From Limnoperna fortunei (taxonomy: Eukaryota; Mollusca; Bivalvia; Mytilida; Modiolidae), in assembly GCA_944474755.1 (NCBI GenBank), contig OX104113.1, positions 67,042,074-67,106,073 of the forward strand: a stretch of DNA of 64,000 nucleotides, given 5' to 3'. Each line of letters starts with the position of its first letter. Position 1 is the stretch's first letter. Below are positions 46,462 to 58,465 of the stretch, piece by piece. Both the position numbers and the translations under genes were made by a program. The notes under the pieces were generated by a model. That model had not been told where the DNA came from. It did no database searches and saw only the letters and a program-made list of their open reading frames with translations.

Positions 46462-49400
46462 GTAAGTATTAACCAACAAAAAATAATTTGCATCAGAAAT
46501 CGACATTTACAAAACATAAATATTGAACTTAAATATGATTTTGTCTTGATACGGAATAGTAATTCTAGCTAAATGGATGCTTTTGTTTTAATATACTCGA
46601 ATTTATCGCTATTTTGCAATTTTCCTTTGATCTTTATATACGTATTTTCCCATCTCACTCTACTAACTCGAGATGGGCCCATCTCACCTGGCTGTCAAAA
46701 CGTCGTCAAGTAAACACCGATATATGTTACAATGTGAATGAAACGATCTACATTTTTAAAACACAGAATAACCCTATCGTCATTTTACACTTCTGCGATC
46801 AGCAACAGTCTGCAAAGATGTTTATATCTACCACCTCCCCCAATAGAGTTAGATCTAGATATCGGTACTGTTAATTCATTTACTACTGTACTAATATGTA
46901 ATCAGTGGGATTTTAACTTATCCCGTTGCATTTTATTGACATGCATTTGCCAGCAGCATTTCCAGCAATAGGACCACAAAACAAAATCCACTATATAAAA
47001 AAGGAAATATAAGTGACCATAGACATAGTAAACTAGATAGTTACATTGGGAGTTTGTATCCAATACATAGTAGTGGGATACTTAATCTAATTTAATTACA
47101 TTAACGTAATATATAGCTTGACAAAGTTACTTGTCAAACATTAACATTATTTAAAGTACTATTATATATAGACATGTTAGAGACACATTAGTACTAGACA
47201 TTCTGATATATACCTTGTTTTTACACAAAACATGTAGATGTATATGACAATAAAGTTTATCTCGTTTATTTAAATGTTAACCAGAAGATGTAATTTAATC
47301 GAGTACGAAATTACAAATTTTTTTCACCAGACAACGTACGAGAAAACAGGCATTAAGAACGTATACTTGGGAAATGAGCAACACGAATTCCACTAATCAC
47401 ATGGGTACACTAGAAGGGTGAGCATATCCCTCGTCGCTAGTGACTGTTGTATTGCTTAAGGAGGAATTCGACGCAAAGACATGCACATGAGGAGAGACCT
47501 CTAAGGATTCCTATAAATATGTTTACGCTTATCAAAGATACTCTACAGCAATCAACTAATTATCACCAGCGACCATACATTGTTATAGGGATGACCTCAA
47601 CTAACTAAATTTATTAAGAATGTTTACAATGATTTTTTTTATTTTAGAATACAGCGACAGTTTTGGAGATACACAATAGATATATTTAATTTAAATTATA
47701 ATAAAATATAGCATTTTTATTGTGGTCTATGAACAATTAAGCTGCCAATATAATTAAAAGAATAAAAACGTTCCATAGTGTTTTGGAAAAAAGAGGGTAT
47801 GATAGCAAACCATGTACCCCAGTTAAAATTAACGATCAAATTTACATGTAATGGCCGGTATTATTTAAATAGTTTTTACAGCACAATAATGTACAAGTAT
47901 GAATATTGATTGTTAGAAATGATTACTGTTTAAGCCTTCAGTAATAAATAGATGGCATTGGAAAGCCGACACTAAACAGACACGTTTAGAATGTTTTGCG
48001 ATTCAATTTAAAAACAACAATATGTTTAAAATATGTGTTAAAGTTTGTAAGGTTGATTGAATGTTGCTTAAGGTCCAGCATGCAATATTTAAGCTATTTC
48101 ATGACGAGAAGAAGTTGAACAATAAATGAACGAGGAAAGTGATAGCCAAGAAGAACACAATTAATGTGATTACCACATATAGAGCATTGGGTAGGGATGG
48201 ATAATTTAGCCTTTTGTAGCGGCTGGATCTAGGACAATTAGGAAAATTTAGGATCTAGGAAAATTTCCCCCGGACAGTTGATCAGCAATTAAACTGCTCA
48301 AATCTATTTGTTTCCAATTAGCAAGGTTCTGCTTAACGTTGATGTAACCTTCATAGCTGAGCTTCTGATCATCTCTTTCTGATTCTACAAATTGTTTTGT
48401 ATATTAATCTCAGCTATTTATGCTAATTCTGTGAATTCGTAGGAACACGCTTTGCATATCTGTTAGTCGAGCACTGGTACACTACCAGGATGAAACTAGT
48501 AATATGTAAGGAATTTTATATGTGAACAAACGAAGCGAAAACAGATTGGTGAAGATATTAGAGAGTAAATATTTTGAGGAAAACCAATTTTCGTGATTTT
48601 TTAGTTTTTATTGACTTTAAAGATAAGTTTAAAATGTGATAAAATGTTAGAAAAACCTACGACCAGTGAGCATCCTTTAAGTTTCGTTGCCATAGGTAGT
48701 CCCTTACTCTTCCTCCATTTAACTTTTCCGTGGAAACAACCTTAGGTAACTCGACCAGTGTTTAATTAAAGTTAATTTTTAAATAACACCTGAGTGTACC
48801 CAAAGCTTTTAATGGGCTTCGGGTACTATTCTTCTGTTTTTCGTGCTTTTTGAAAGAATCAAAGAAATACCTCGGCGGCAATCAAATCTCCAACTCCAAA
48901 AGCACTAATACAAAATCATGTTGAACAGACACAACAAACAGAACAAAAACATACAAAAGCCATGCAGCGACACAAACTCTCAAGAGAAGGTGAGCTCCGA
49001 AAAAGTAAGCAGTTCCTGTGTGAAGCAAAACTCTGGTCGTCTCGCTGGCAGTCAGTCCAGGGTAAGTCGTCGGGTAATGAAATATAATCACCAAACTCTT
49101 TGATAAACCAAGATGTGTACTCATTTGAGAGACAGACGTCGAGTAGTTTGGTACAAGTATTAAGAACGATCGCTTCCTGTGCTTTTTTCTTAAATACACT
49201 CGTCAAAATAAGATCATTTTCTCCGTTTATTATTAAATTGATTACTATTAAAACAAGATCTATGCATTTCTCCAACATGATACTCCAATGTGATATTCCG
49301 TTACAATGAGAAAACGTCTAGCAAGAGGCTGACTTGGTTGTAGCAGTGTTGTTCTCAATCTTCATCTCAGGTGGATAGATTAAATGTAAACAGTGATCAA

Positions 49401-51937
49401 ATGAAGAATTGTTTAGTAACATCTCCTATATATAGCAGAATGTGAAAATAAGGTCTGGCCAATGTCTTTTCGTTTTCTTTGATAGATTTCGAGAACTCTT
49501 CAGAAACATTAATACAATTTTCTAAAACCAGCACCATTTGAAATGACATCCTCACAAACGCCGAAACATATGTTTTACGATGCAATTTACAATATAAAAC
49601 TTACTTTCAAAATTGAGTGGCACTCAGTAAATTATGTTGATCGGCACTGCTTACATAAACCTTATGTATTTGATAAAAGTCCGACAAAATTGTAGGTTTG
49701 AAATTCACAAACAGTATTAAAAATATTATTAAAACAAATAATGATAAGCTTGCATATACTGTCAAACTTCACCTTGCAACACAAAATTTGATTTTTTGGA
49801 TCAAATAAATTCCAACGAAATTAAGAAAACCGCACTTCAATATAGCTGGACTTTTACGTTGTAATCGATAGAAGAACAACGAAAATTTACACGATACAAT
49901 AAACATGATATAAAATTTTTAATGTGACCTTTGTTGTTCATTTTATAGAAGATTCCAGCACCTACTTCACACAGAATAATATGAAATAAACAGCCAGCTG
50001 GCTAAATGGATGAATGGAGGATACTTAGAAATTGACTCGCATTTCCTCCGTTTCTTGTTTTTATGCCCAGTCAATATACTCTTATGATGTATATATTGCA
50101 GACTACCGTAAGACATTCATCCGCATGATGCATTATTTTGTGTAATTTAAAAACACATTTTTAATTGTACCCTATATAAAGGCCTCAACACATTGTATGC
50201 TTCGTATTTGGTAATGTATTGTCTCCGAGTCCATTCGGAAAAATACGAGTTTATCCTGTTTTCATGGAAACTGTCTACTGACACAAAAACCATTAAAATA
50301 GCAAATCCAAATATACAAGGGATCGAAACGCCTTTTTTTGTTTCAAAAGACGAGACTTAACTCGGAGTAAAGTTCCGACAGAGTGAAGACGCCAAAGATC
50401 TAGTAGCTTTTATTGTTTAATATTCCATATAATAACATTATGTTATTATATGAACTTGGAATTTGCATATTGACAAGGTGCAAACAGGACTTTTTATAAA
50501 CAGGATATGGAAGTTTGTAAGTTTTGTTTTTGTACGTTTTTATTTTGTTGTCAAGCTTTTGTCTTTTCTTTTTTTTTAAATATTTTTATAAATTTCTGGT
50601 ACCTCCTGCTTTCTTTCATTTTGCTTTTTTATGGTAAAAAATATTTAAATTTGTAGGACCAGTACTTATCCCAGTTTAGCATATGGAGTCGGTTTTCGTC
50701 AGTACTTAAGGCGTTGATTGTTGTACCGCGCATTTTAAATGCCTTGAAACAAACTAAATTTGGTTCTTTACACCATCCAATTAACAACCACTTCTGTGCA
50801 TTTCTTTTTCTTAGATTTCCACTTATTAGCTACAATAATGTAGCTCGCTGTGGTATGGATGGAGCAACAAAAAAGGTCCCATTACTCGTAAATGAGCAGA
50901 CGGGGCCGATTCACACCCTGTGGTTTATGTATATTATAAGCTATTAAACTGTTTCCCTGGTTTGCTACATATTTTTTTTTTATGTCTTTGCAGTTTAACT
51001 ACAACACATTATTCGTTAGTATTAACACTTCATTCGTATATTAAGGCATTGGTCACAAAATATGAATTCCGGAAGTGCATAATTTCGATAATTTCGGAAT
51101 CGATTTGATAAAAAAAACCCAAAACATTCCGGATCATTTTAGCTGTATTCATTGCATTATCCCGGATAAAATTTTTACCCATACGATTCCGAAATTCTAC
51201 ACACCACAATTTCAATTTGGTCAACAATGCCATGATTATGGTCTCGTAAGATGTTTTCGTGTGTAAAGTGTTTTCGATGGCTGATTTATTTTTAGTTCTG
51301 CTTGTCATGTGCATTACTACTTCCGTCTTTATATATAGAACGAAAACTCAAACTTGGAGAGGTTGACGTATGTAATATACAACTTTATATAATGCCTTCT
51401 AAAACATGAAATGCACTTTTCTTTTACCAAATGTCATTCCCCCCCCCCCATTTTTCTTACGCTCTTTCACGCTAGGCAACAGATGACATTACTTCTCATT
51501 GTTAATCACTCTAAACTTAACTTAATTGTCGTCTGCACTTCACCGTAGTAATTTGAACAGGTTTGTTAAGGCGTCATTTTTTTTAACATTAAGAGTTACC
51601 GTTGGAATTTAAGGATCTAAAGGGGATGTATTTTTATTAAAAATAAATCACAAGAGATGTTTATCACAGTTCAAATGACCATTAACTTATTTGAATTTAA
51701 GAGACTCTTAATGGTATTTTTATGCAATTCGCCTGGTTTACTGCATATATTTGCAGACAATAACCTTAAATTTTTTAAAATATTTTCTTAGTCTATTTTT
51801 CCAAGTTTTTCAGACTCGCTACGAACGTATTAAATACAGACAGTGATATCCCACTCAAATAATTACTGCTCTGAAAAAATACCTTGAGTGATTATTGAAT
51901 TTTATAAACATGAATGATTTTTTTATTCATCTATAAA
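46462..51937. other. Long non-coding stretch, no recognisable gene
   Basis: AT-rich sequence between the C-terminal exon and the foldback element. The only sizeable open frame is on the minus strand at 48916-49278. A short palindrome (CATATAATAACATTATG region) lies at about 50425-50455, and a run of ten C at about 51440. If the transmembrane exon belongs to the big gene, this is part of an 11.5-kb intron. Confidence 0.5.
48916..49278 (-). CDS. Unrecognised minus-strand open frame, 120 aa
   Basis: Open reading frame containing LNTCTKLLDVCLSNEYTSW and FIKEFGDYISLPDDLPWTDC, which look protein-like in composition, but I cannot assign a family. Overlapping frames are open on both strands. It may be an exon of an antisense gene, a transposon piece, or chance. 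Confidence 0.15.
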   Translation of the reverse strand: MLEKCIDLVLIVINLIINGENDLILTSVFKKKAQEAIVLNTCTKLLDVCLSNEYTSWFIKEFGDYISLPDDLPWTDCQRDDQSFASHRNCLLFRSSPSLESLCRCMAFVCFCSVCCVCST

Positions 51938-53783
51938 TTATGGAAACCCGTACGTGCGACGGACAAAATAATTGATAACTTGTGCGCACGAATTACAAAC
52001 TTGACCGCACGAGTTTCAAAGTGTGCGAACGAGTTGCAAGCTTGTGCGAACGAGTTGCAAACTTGAGCGCACGAGTTTCAAATCTTGTGCTCACGAGTTA
52101 TTAACTTGAGCGCACGAGTGTCAAATGTTGTGCGCACGAGTTACTAATTTGAGCGCACGAATTTCAAATCTTGTGCGCACGAGTTACTAACTTAAGCGCA
52201 CGAGTGTCAAATCTTGTGTGCAGGAGTTACTAACTTAAGCGCACGAGTTTCAAATCTTGAGCGCACGAGTTTCAAATCGTGTGCGCACGAGTTACTTATT
52301 TGTGCGGGCGAGTTACTAACTTGAGGGCATAGGTTATTAACTTGAGCGCAAGAGTTTTAAATCTTGAGCGCACGAGTTTTAAATCTTGAGCGCACGAGTT
52401 TCAAATCTTGTGCGCACGAATTACTAAATTGTGTGCACGAGTTTATAATCTCAATAACCTGATTTTTGACCTTTTAAGGGCATACCTATAAAAGGGGTCA
52501 TCTGACGAATTTGACCCAGTGTAGTTATTGGTATAGCTACTTGAGCTGAACATTTAGCTGAGCAAAAGCTTTTCTATATCTGCAATAGTTTCTATTTAAT
52601 AGGGCAAAAAATTAAAAACCGTGATTTTTAACCTTTAAAGGGCCATAAACCATATAAGAAGTCATCTGACAACTTTGACCCAATAGAGACTTTTGAATAG
52701 CTTAATGAGCTGAACGTTTCATTATAGAGGACACAATTATGAAAAACTAAAATAAATACATTTAAAGGTTAATAACTACTTAAAGATCTCATCTGGCACT
52801 GGCAACTTCGCTCCATGGAGACTTATGTAGAACTTTTGATTTTGGAGAGCATAGGATACATCAGGTTTTCACTTAAGAAATAATTCACGGAGGCTGTGGT
52901 TTATCATTGTTTTACCACGGGGTGACCATTTATGTCGTATTATTTTATCCCGAGCGATAGATAAATCACAGCCTCCGTGAATTATTTCTATTCTAATAAG
53001 ACAATTAGAGTACATTTATAATATTTTCGTACCTATAGAAAACATCATTTCCGCCATAAACTGGCTGTTCCGTCAATGTAACACACATTATATTACAACG
53101 GATAATTATAGCGCGTGTCGCTATTTATAAGATTTATACGTCATATGCAATAGCTTTCCGGTGGGAGTTACAGATTTGTAATTGGAACAGCTATTTAAAA
53201 CACGCCCTTCTCACCGCGTGTTGCTAATAGATAAATCATTTTTTTACCACAGTTGTGGTCTCAAAGCCTTTAAAGCACGTCATATTAGAATATCGGTTAT
53301 AGCTTCTTAGTCATAAGCCATTTAAGGTGACTTTACCCTATGTTCTATTTTTTTGTAACAGCGGCCATGTTTTCATTTGATCGATTCAAACTAAAGAAAG
53401 TTTGTTGCCAACATGTCACATATCATTCATGCCAAGTTTCAGTCAAATTGGTTCAGTGGTTTCAGAGTAGAATATTTTTGAAATTTTTAACGGACGACGA
53501 CGAACGCATACGCTCACGTGACCTTTTACGGAATCATAGCGATTTAAAAATCGTGCGCTTAAGTTACTAACTCGCGCGCACAAGATTTGAAACTCGTGCG
53601 CTCAAGTTAGTTACTCGTGCGCGCAATTTAGTAACTCGTGCCCACAAGATTTTAAACTCGTGCGTTCAAGTTTGTAAGTCGTGCACACAAGTTTGAAATT
53701 CGTGCGCACAAGTTTGAAACTCTTGCGCTAAAGTTTGTAACTCGTTATAAAATATTTTTTCTGGCACGTACGGGCTTCCATAA
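51938..53783. mobile_element. Foldback-type element with tandem-repeat inverted arms, 1.85 kb
   Basis: Termini TTATGGAAACCCGTACGTGC (51938-51957) and its near-perfect inverse (53764-53783, one mismatch). Next to each end lies an array of about 19-bp repeats built on CTTGTGCGCACGAGTT / CTTGAGCGCACGAGTT, left at about 51985-52445 and in reverse orientation right at about 53545-53755. Tandem-repeat inverted arms are the hallmark of foldback elements. The centre carries two related blocks (near 52460 and 52630, TTTTTGACCTTTTAAGGGC / TTTTTAACCTTTAAAGGGCC) and a nested perfect inverted repeat at 52876. Confidence 0.8.
52876..52989. repeat. Perfect 23-bp inverted repeat, 114-bp span
   Basis: Arms 52876-52898 and 52967-52989 are exact reverse complements (core TTCACGGAGGCTGTG). 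The 68-bp spacer has no frame. It lies inside the foldback element; possibly a MITE nested in it. Confidence 0.85.
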
Positions 53784-55349
53784 CAAATGCATCAAGTTCA
53801 TTGACAAATTATAACCCCTCGAAAACACCTTAGCCCAGCATACGAAAAAGTGTTAAAATTATTTAATCAGACATTGAAGAAATGTCAGCTGAACGGGGAA
53901 AGGAAAAAATGTTTATTAAACCAGACAGCGGTTTAGTAGCGGAAAATATTTGTTTTTGCTCCATTACGAGTAATGGGACCTCTTTGTAGATCCGCCGAGA
54001 TAAAAAAAATAAAAAAAGGAGCTACATAATTGTAGCTATCCACCGATAATCACTTGTATGTCAAAACTTTGTTCGACCCTAACAAATTAATTTTTTGCTG
54101 TCGAATTTCGGGTTTCAAAACTAGTACCACTCAAATAAAACAAAAAGGGAAGCCAAAATATATAAAGTATGTACGACTCGAAATGGCGTTCACACATTTT
54201 GAAAAAAAATTATTGTGTTGAAGTTCTAATTTCCTATACTTGAACTATATACATGTTTACTTCCGGTATTAATGCTTTATACTCTTCCCTGTGATGTAAA
54301 CCATGTAAGTTTTTACTATCATGAACTTTTATTTATCTGTGTGTGTGTTCTATAAATAATGGGAATCATTTTTTTCATTCGAAATCATAGAAATAAGCCA
54401 ATATTGTCATTTTAAGTTCGTGAGACATTCCTGTCAAGACATCCCACGCGAAATCAACGTAAAATTAAAATTTTGCCTCCGCTTCATGGAAGGTTGGAAC
54501 AAAAGAATTCATGGTACAAATAAAATTTAGGTCAATATTGACCCCATCTGTTACTAAACACAAGTTTAGTTGAACTGATGTGGGTCAAATCCGTAGAGAG
54601 AGAGAAGCTAAAGATTAAATTTTATTTGGAAAAGTAAAAAAACTTCTGCGGCTTTATATGACCAGAAAGACTTCTTCGTGTTGATTATACAGAACATACA
54701 AGTTAAACATGTGGGTTTAATGTAGGTTTATATAAATTAACATCCCATTATGGTCTGTTTCTGCACAAAATTCAGTCGAGAGCTTTTGTTTACCTATATC
54801 AAAAACAACAAACATACAATAGAAAACAATGCTGCTTAGATTAGATTTTCGCCTTATTTGTTAGGCAATTATATTTTTTGACTATACATCAATTTCCGTA
54901 TGCAGTATTGATTTTATAAAAGCAGTTTTAGTTTTTATCAAATATATGTAGAATACAATGTGATTCATTGTGAATTGGGCGTAATTTTATTCAATTTGTT
55001 ATTTTTTCCACGAAAAGGTTTCAAATAACCATTTAAATATATTTTATTTCCTCATATTAAATGATAAATATTTCCGTACTTTTCATAACGTTTGGTAAGT
55101 AAACTAATTGTTACGATTTGACTTGCTCTTTTAAAAAGAATCACAGTTTCTAGAAACTGTCCAGCAGGTATTTTTATTAAGTTATTTTCACTGTCAACGT
55201 TACCCGCACGTTTTTTTCCACGCGAGAGTATCAAATATAAAGAATTTCTCATTACCTGGTTTATGTCCGTGGTATACAGTGTATCTTTTCAGAGATAAAG
55301 TATCTGAAAAAACTAATAATAAAATGATAATAATTTCTATAAAAAAATT

Positions 55350-55556
55350 TTTTTGTATGTGGTTTAGCAATTTCAGCGCTATTTCAACTATTACAAAGCG
55401 TCCATTTTTCATTGGGGAAGAAGCCGGAATTGTTAATTACGATTTAGGTCGAGGTCACCCTGATACATTAAGACTCGATTGTGCAAATGCAGTGTTGACA
55501 TGCGTAATCAATAGTTGATGACTACCTCAACCTCTCGGCCACTGAGCCCCGATGGA
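55350..55556 (-). mobile_element. SINE of the 4624 family, reversed
   Basis: Read on the minus strand from 55556: GGGGCTCAGTGGCCGAGAG head, CCGGCTTCTTCCCCAAT body, ATGGACGC and a GAAATTGCTAAAC tail near 55355. All parts of the SINE are present but diverged, so an older insertion. Confidence 0.7.
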
Positions 55557-55564
55557 GACGTTTT

Positions 55565-55800
55565 AAAAAAGTTGATTGATTGGATGTTTGTTTGCGTCCA
55601 GCGAGCAGTATTTCGGAAGAATGAGACGAGAACAAGTTCACAAACAATAAAACAATGCAAAACATGGACCAAAGGCAAGAGTTTTGCATGCCACCAGACA
55701 AGTACGGGTTATGGGTAGAGGCGGCTACAACGAGTCTACTCTTATCTAAATATACATGTACAAAATGGTCTTTATCGTGCATGGAGCGTGGCACTCTCCA
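55565..55800 (-). mobile_element. Second-family SINE-like repeat, reversed
   Basis: The minus strand ends with ATACTGCTCGCTGGACGC followed by CAAACAAACATCC, and contains GTTGTAGCCGCCTCTACCC, matching the repeat at 13735-13985. It lies head to tail with the SINE at 55350, both reversed. Confidence 0.6.
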
Positions 55801-55888
55801 AGCAGGTTACCAACTGTGGTCCGCGGTCAGGCTTTTTTATAATGAACTGATGTTTAAACAAAAACATAAAATAGTTTATACCAAATCT

Positions 55889-55996
55889 GGGTGTCGTTTC
55901 ATATAGCGATCGCTAATTAACGTGTTCGTTATCCCATACAATTTAAAAGGGATAACGTGCACGTTAAGCTAACGATCGCTTTATGAAACGGCACCC
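55889..55996. mobile_element. MITE / long hairpin, 108 bp
   Basis: Nearly the whole element is an inverted repeat: GGGTGTCGTTTCATATAGCG...CGTTATCCC on the left pairs with GGGATAACG...GAAACGGCACCC on the right, with arms of about 47 bp, a few mismatches and a short loop. Confidence 0.8.
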
Positions 55997-56639
55997 TGAA
56001 CTGTCATCAATTTTGAAAAACTCCCAAGACCATACATAATTTGAACAAAATTTGTATAAGTGTTTTTAAGACCATAAGACTTATTATGACAACCCATATA
56101 AATATTTCATATACATATACTTTTAACTGTGTTTTTTGTAGAAAATTACGTACGTGTATACCCGAACTACTTAGTGCCCCCTTCAAAATAACTAAAACAT
56201 GGATACCTTAAATATGACTTTAAGATTTATTTTCAACATACATGACAACTAGAAATCTTAACGTGCCTTCCTTTCATTTTCCGCGAAGCATAAATGCATA
56301 AAGGATTCATGGTCTACATTTTAACCGATAACATTAGTAAATAGTAAATACATCTAACATTAGGTATAAAATCTCACCCAGTTTACGTAAAATGCGTTTT
56401 TGTTCAATTATAGAAATTTTATAATAGAATTGTTTTCAATAATACACGAATGTTCGAATTATATCCAAACACGGCCTAAGTCTCTATTAATTGGTTCAGA
56501 CACAGAAAGAGGATGGGACAATTTAGTTCATTACATAAAAACAGAAAAACAAAATTATTAATTCATTTATTGGTTTGTTTTATTTTTACTAGCGGTTAAT
56601 AACATGTTTCACACTAACGTCCGTTTAAGATGACAGAAA

Positions 56640-56685
56640 ATGAATATCATACGCTTGGACAATACCACCTTGTCTCATGTTTCTA
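56640..56685 (+). CDS. Candidate first coding exon for the transmembrane protein
   Basis: ATG at 56640 (A at -3) opens a 15-codon frame, MNIIRLDNTTLSHVS, to a strong donor A|GTAAGT. Exit phase 1 fits the exon at 57296; the junction codon AAT creates NVT, giving two possible N-glycosylation sites (NTT, NVT) before the membrane segment. An in-frame TGA at 56631 means the frame can only start here. No classical signal peptide, so the next exon's hydrophobic segment would act as signal anchor. Small and unproven. Confidence 0.35.
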
Positions 56686-57295
56686 GTAAGTAAATGACTT
56701 TTACTATTTCTACTTTTTGTACATGTGTTAAAGTAATATTAATTAATATTTGCTTTTGTTTTAAATTGGATTTTATAGCAATCTTTTCACCTATATCATC
56801 TCGTCCAGTTTTTTATGGGATTGGGGAGTGGGGTATGGGGCCAAAGTACGCAAGGGAAAACCCACGACGATCTGAATTTCTTGTCAGTTAAGGTTAGAAT
56901 AATGCACAGCCTGCCGAAGTTGGGCTAGAACTCACAATCCTAGTTCTGAAATAAATATTACAACACCGTGCACATATATCGAATACATTGTATGACGACC
57001 ATATGATTTAAAAATGTTAGCTAATCACATGCGTGTAATACAAATACTAGTACGTTTTTTTCTCTTAATCGCATGAAAACGCATTTAACCACTTTGTGGT
57101 CTCGATTACAGGGAACTAAGAGTTTGGTCCCAGTCCGTAATAAAAATACTACTACCGTATAATTAACATGGCAACACATTTCACCTAACATCGTGTTCTC
57201 GAATAATAAATTATTAAACAAAGAAAAGTCATATATGTTAGAAAATTTCTTCCACTAGATTACTTTGCAACACTTAATTTAAATTTATTTTTCAG

Positions 57296-57993
57296 ATGTG
57301 ACCACTGTTTCTAGTCGCTTTAAAATACCAGTATCACTATTTTATTTTGGATCGCTTGGATTGACAGTTGTTGTCGTCATAGCAATTGCAATTATTCTCT
57401 TGTGCCGTTATTTATGCAGTCTAAGGCGTAAGACAAGTCCACCTGAACCGGTTAGGATGATCAGTAACAATGACTTTAACTTAAGAATTTCGGATGTGCT
57501 GAATATTAACAATAAAAGAAGAAAGTTTCAGCCCCCGCGGACAGCACATAAAGTTTCGTATTTCAAACAAGAATCGTACGAGGCTAGTCGATTTGATCGT
57601 ACATATGCCGTACCATATGTAAGCCCACCCTTCGATAATATCACTCCAATGGGGGAAACTCAAAATAATGAACACGATGTTCCAATAGGCATGCATGAAC
57701 AGAAAGAACAGAGTACAAGCAAAATGGAGGAACATATCACGTCACAACCGGGTGATTTACCACAGGTTTTATCGAAAGCAAAATCCGATTTGGACATTTC
57801 TTGTTCGATGCCAGTTGTGTTGAGGAACAAAACAGAACAAGTATATCAAGTTCCAAAGGTAGCAGTTACCGCTCAATTACAAAGCCCTGCTCAAGAACAT
57901 TACCAAGTTCCAACAAGTCATTATCAAACTCCTAAAAGCACAAAGAAATTTACTACAAACTTTAGTACTTACGAAACACCACGCAAATCATAA
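57296..57993 (+). CDS. Transmembrane segment plus YxxP-rich cytoplasmic tail
   Basis: Phase 1 in after TTTTTCAG, 231 residues counted from GTG 57298, stop TAA 57991-57993. Residues 12-38 are a hydrophobic helix (LGLTVVVVIAIAIILLC) followed by basic RYLCSLRRK, as expected for a cytoplasmic side. The tail holds six YxxP motifs: YAVP 103, YVSP 107, YQVP 183, YQVP 202, YQTP 209, YETP 225. pYxxP is the known target of Crk-type SH2 domains, so a phosphotyrosine adaptor-docking tail is inferred. It is phase-compatible with kringle 3 (45786) and with the exon at 56640. No known family recognised. Confidence 0.8.
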
Positions 57994-57998
57994 TCTAC

Positions 57999-58004
57999 AA
58001 TAAA
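57999..58004 (+). terminator. Poly(A) signal
   Basis: AATAAA five bases after the TAA stop of the transmembrane exon. If used, the 3' UTR would be very short. Confidence 0.55.
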
Positions 58005-58204
58005 AGTATTTGTGTTATTATTATTATGATGTAGAAAGAAAGTAAATGATTATAACGCTGACAGATATATCATAGCTCGAAAACAGTTGTGTGAAATTTA
58101 TACTTTTCTTTCATTGGCCTGCTTTGTATTCAGATACTAACATGAAATAGACAACGAAGACACCGTTAACTCTTAAAATAACAAGTGTGGACTGTGAGCA
58201 CGCT

Positions 58205-58465
58205 CACAAAGCGATTACCCCCCCCCCCCCCGCTTCGCTTTCAAGTCCAATTATCTCCCCTTAATGATATCCGAGGTGAATAATAATCCTTCATGCACAT
58301 CTACATATAATGTTCTTCCTTTATGCTAAGTTTCATTAAATTTCATCAAGCGGTTTAGGAGGAATCGCGCTTACAAGGGATGTGGACAGACGACAGACAG
58401 ACAGACGGACAGACAAGGTGATTCCTATACCCTCCAAACAAGTTTGCGGGGGGGGGGTATAATAA
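58205..58465 (-). mobile_element. Dispersed repeat with C-run / G-run ends
   Basis: Bounded by a run of C at about 58219 and a run of G near 58450, with CAGACAGACAGACGGACAGA between them. On the minus strand it reads TATACCCCCCCCCGCAAACT...AAGGTGATT in reverse order, a repeat form familiar from bivalves. No coding content. Confidence 0.5.

Noticed and set aside
50714..51314. Several open frames of 60-94 aa on both strands
   Set aside because: Overlapping on both strands, low-complexity AT-rich composition, no recognisable motif.
55515..55906. Open frames of 60-90 aa on both strands
   Set aside because: They fall within the two reversed SINE-like repeats and the MITE.
57481..57735. Minus-strand 84-aa frame
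   Set aside because: Shadow of the transmembrane exon on the other strand, which has a clear protein signature and splice acceptor.
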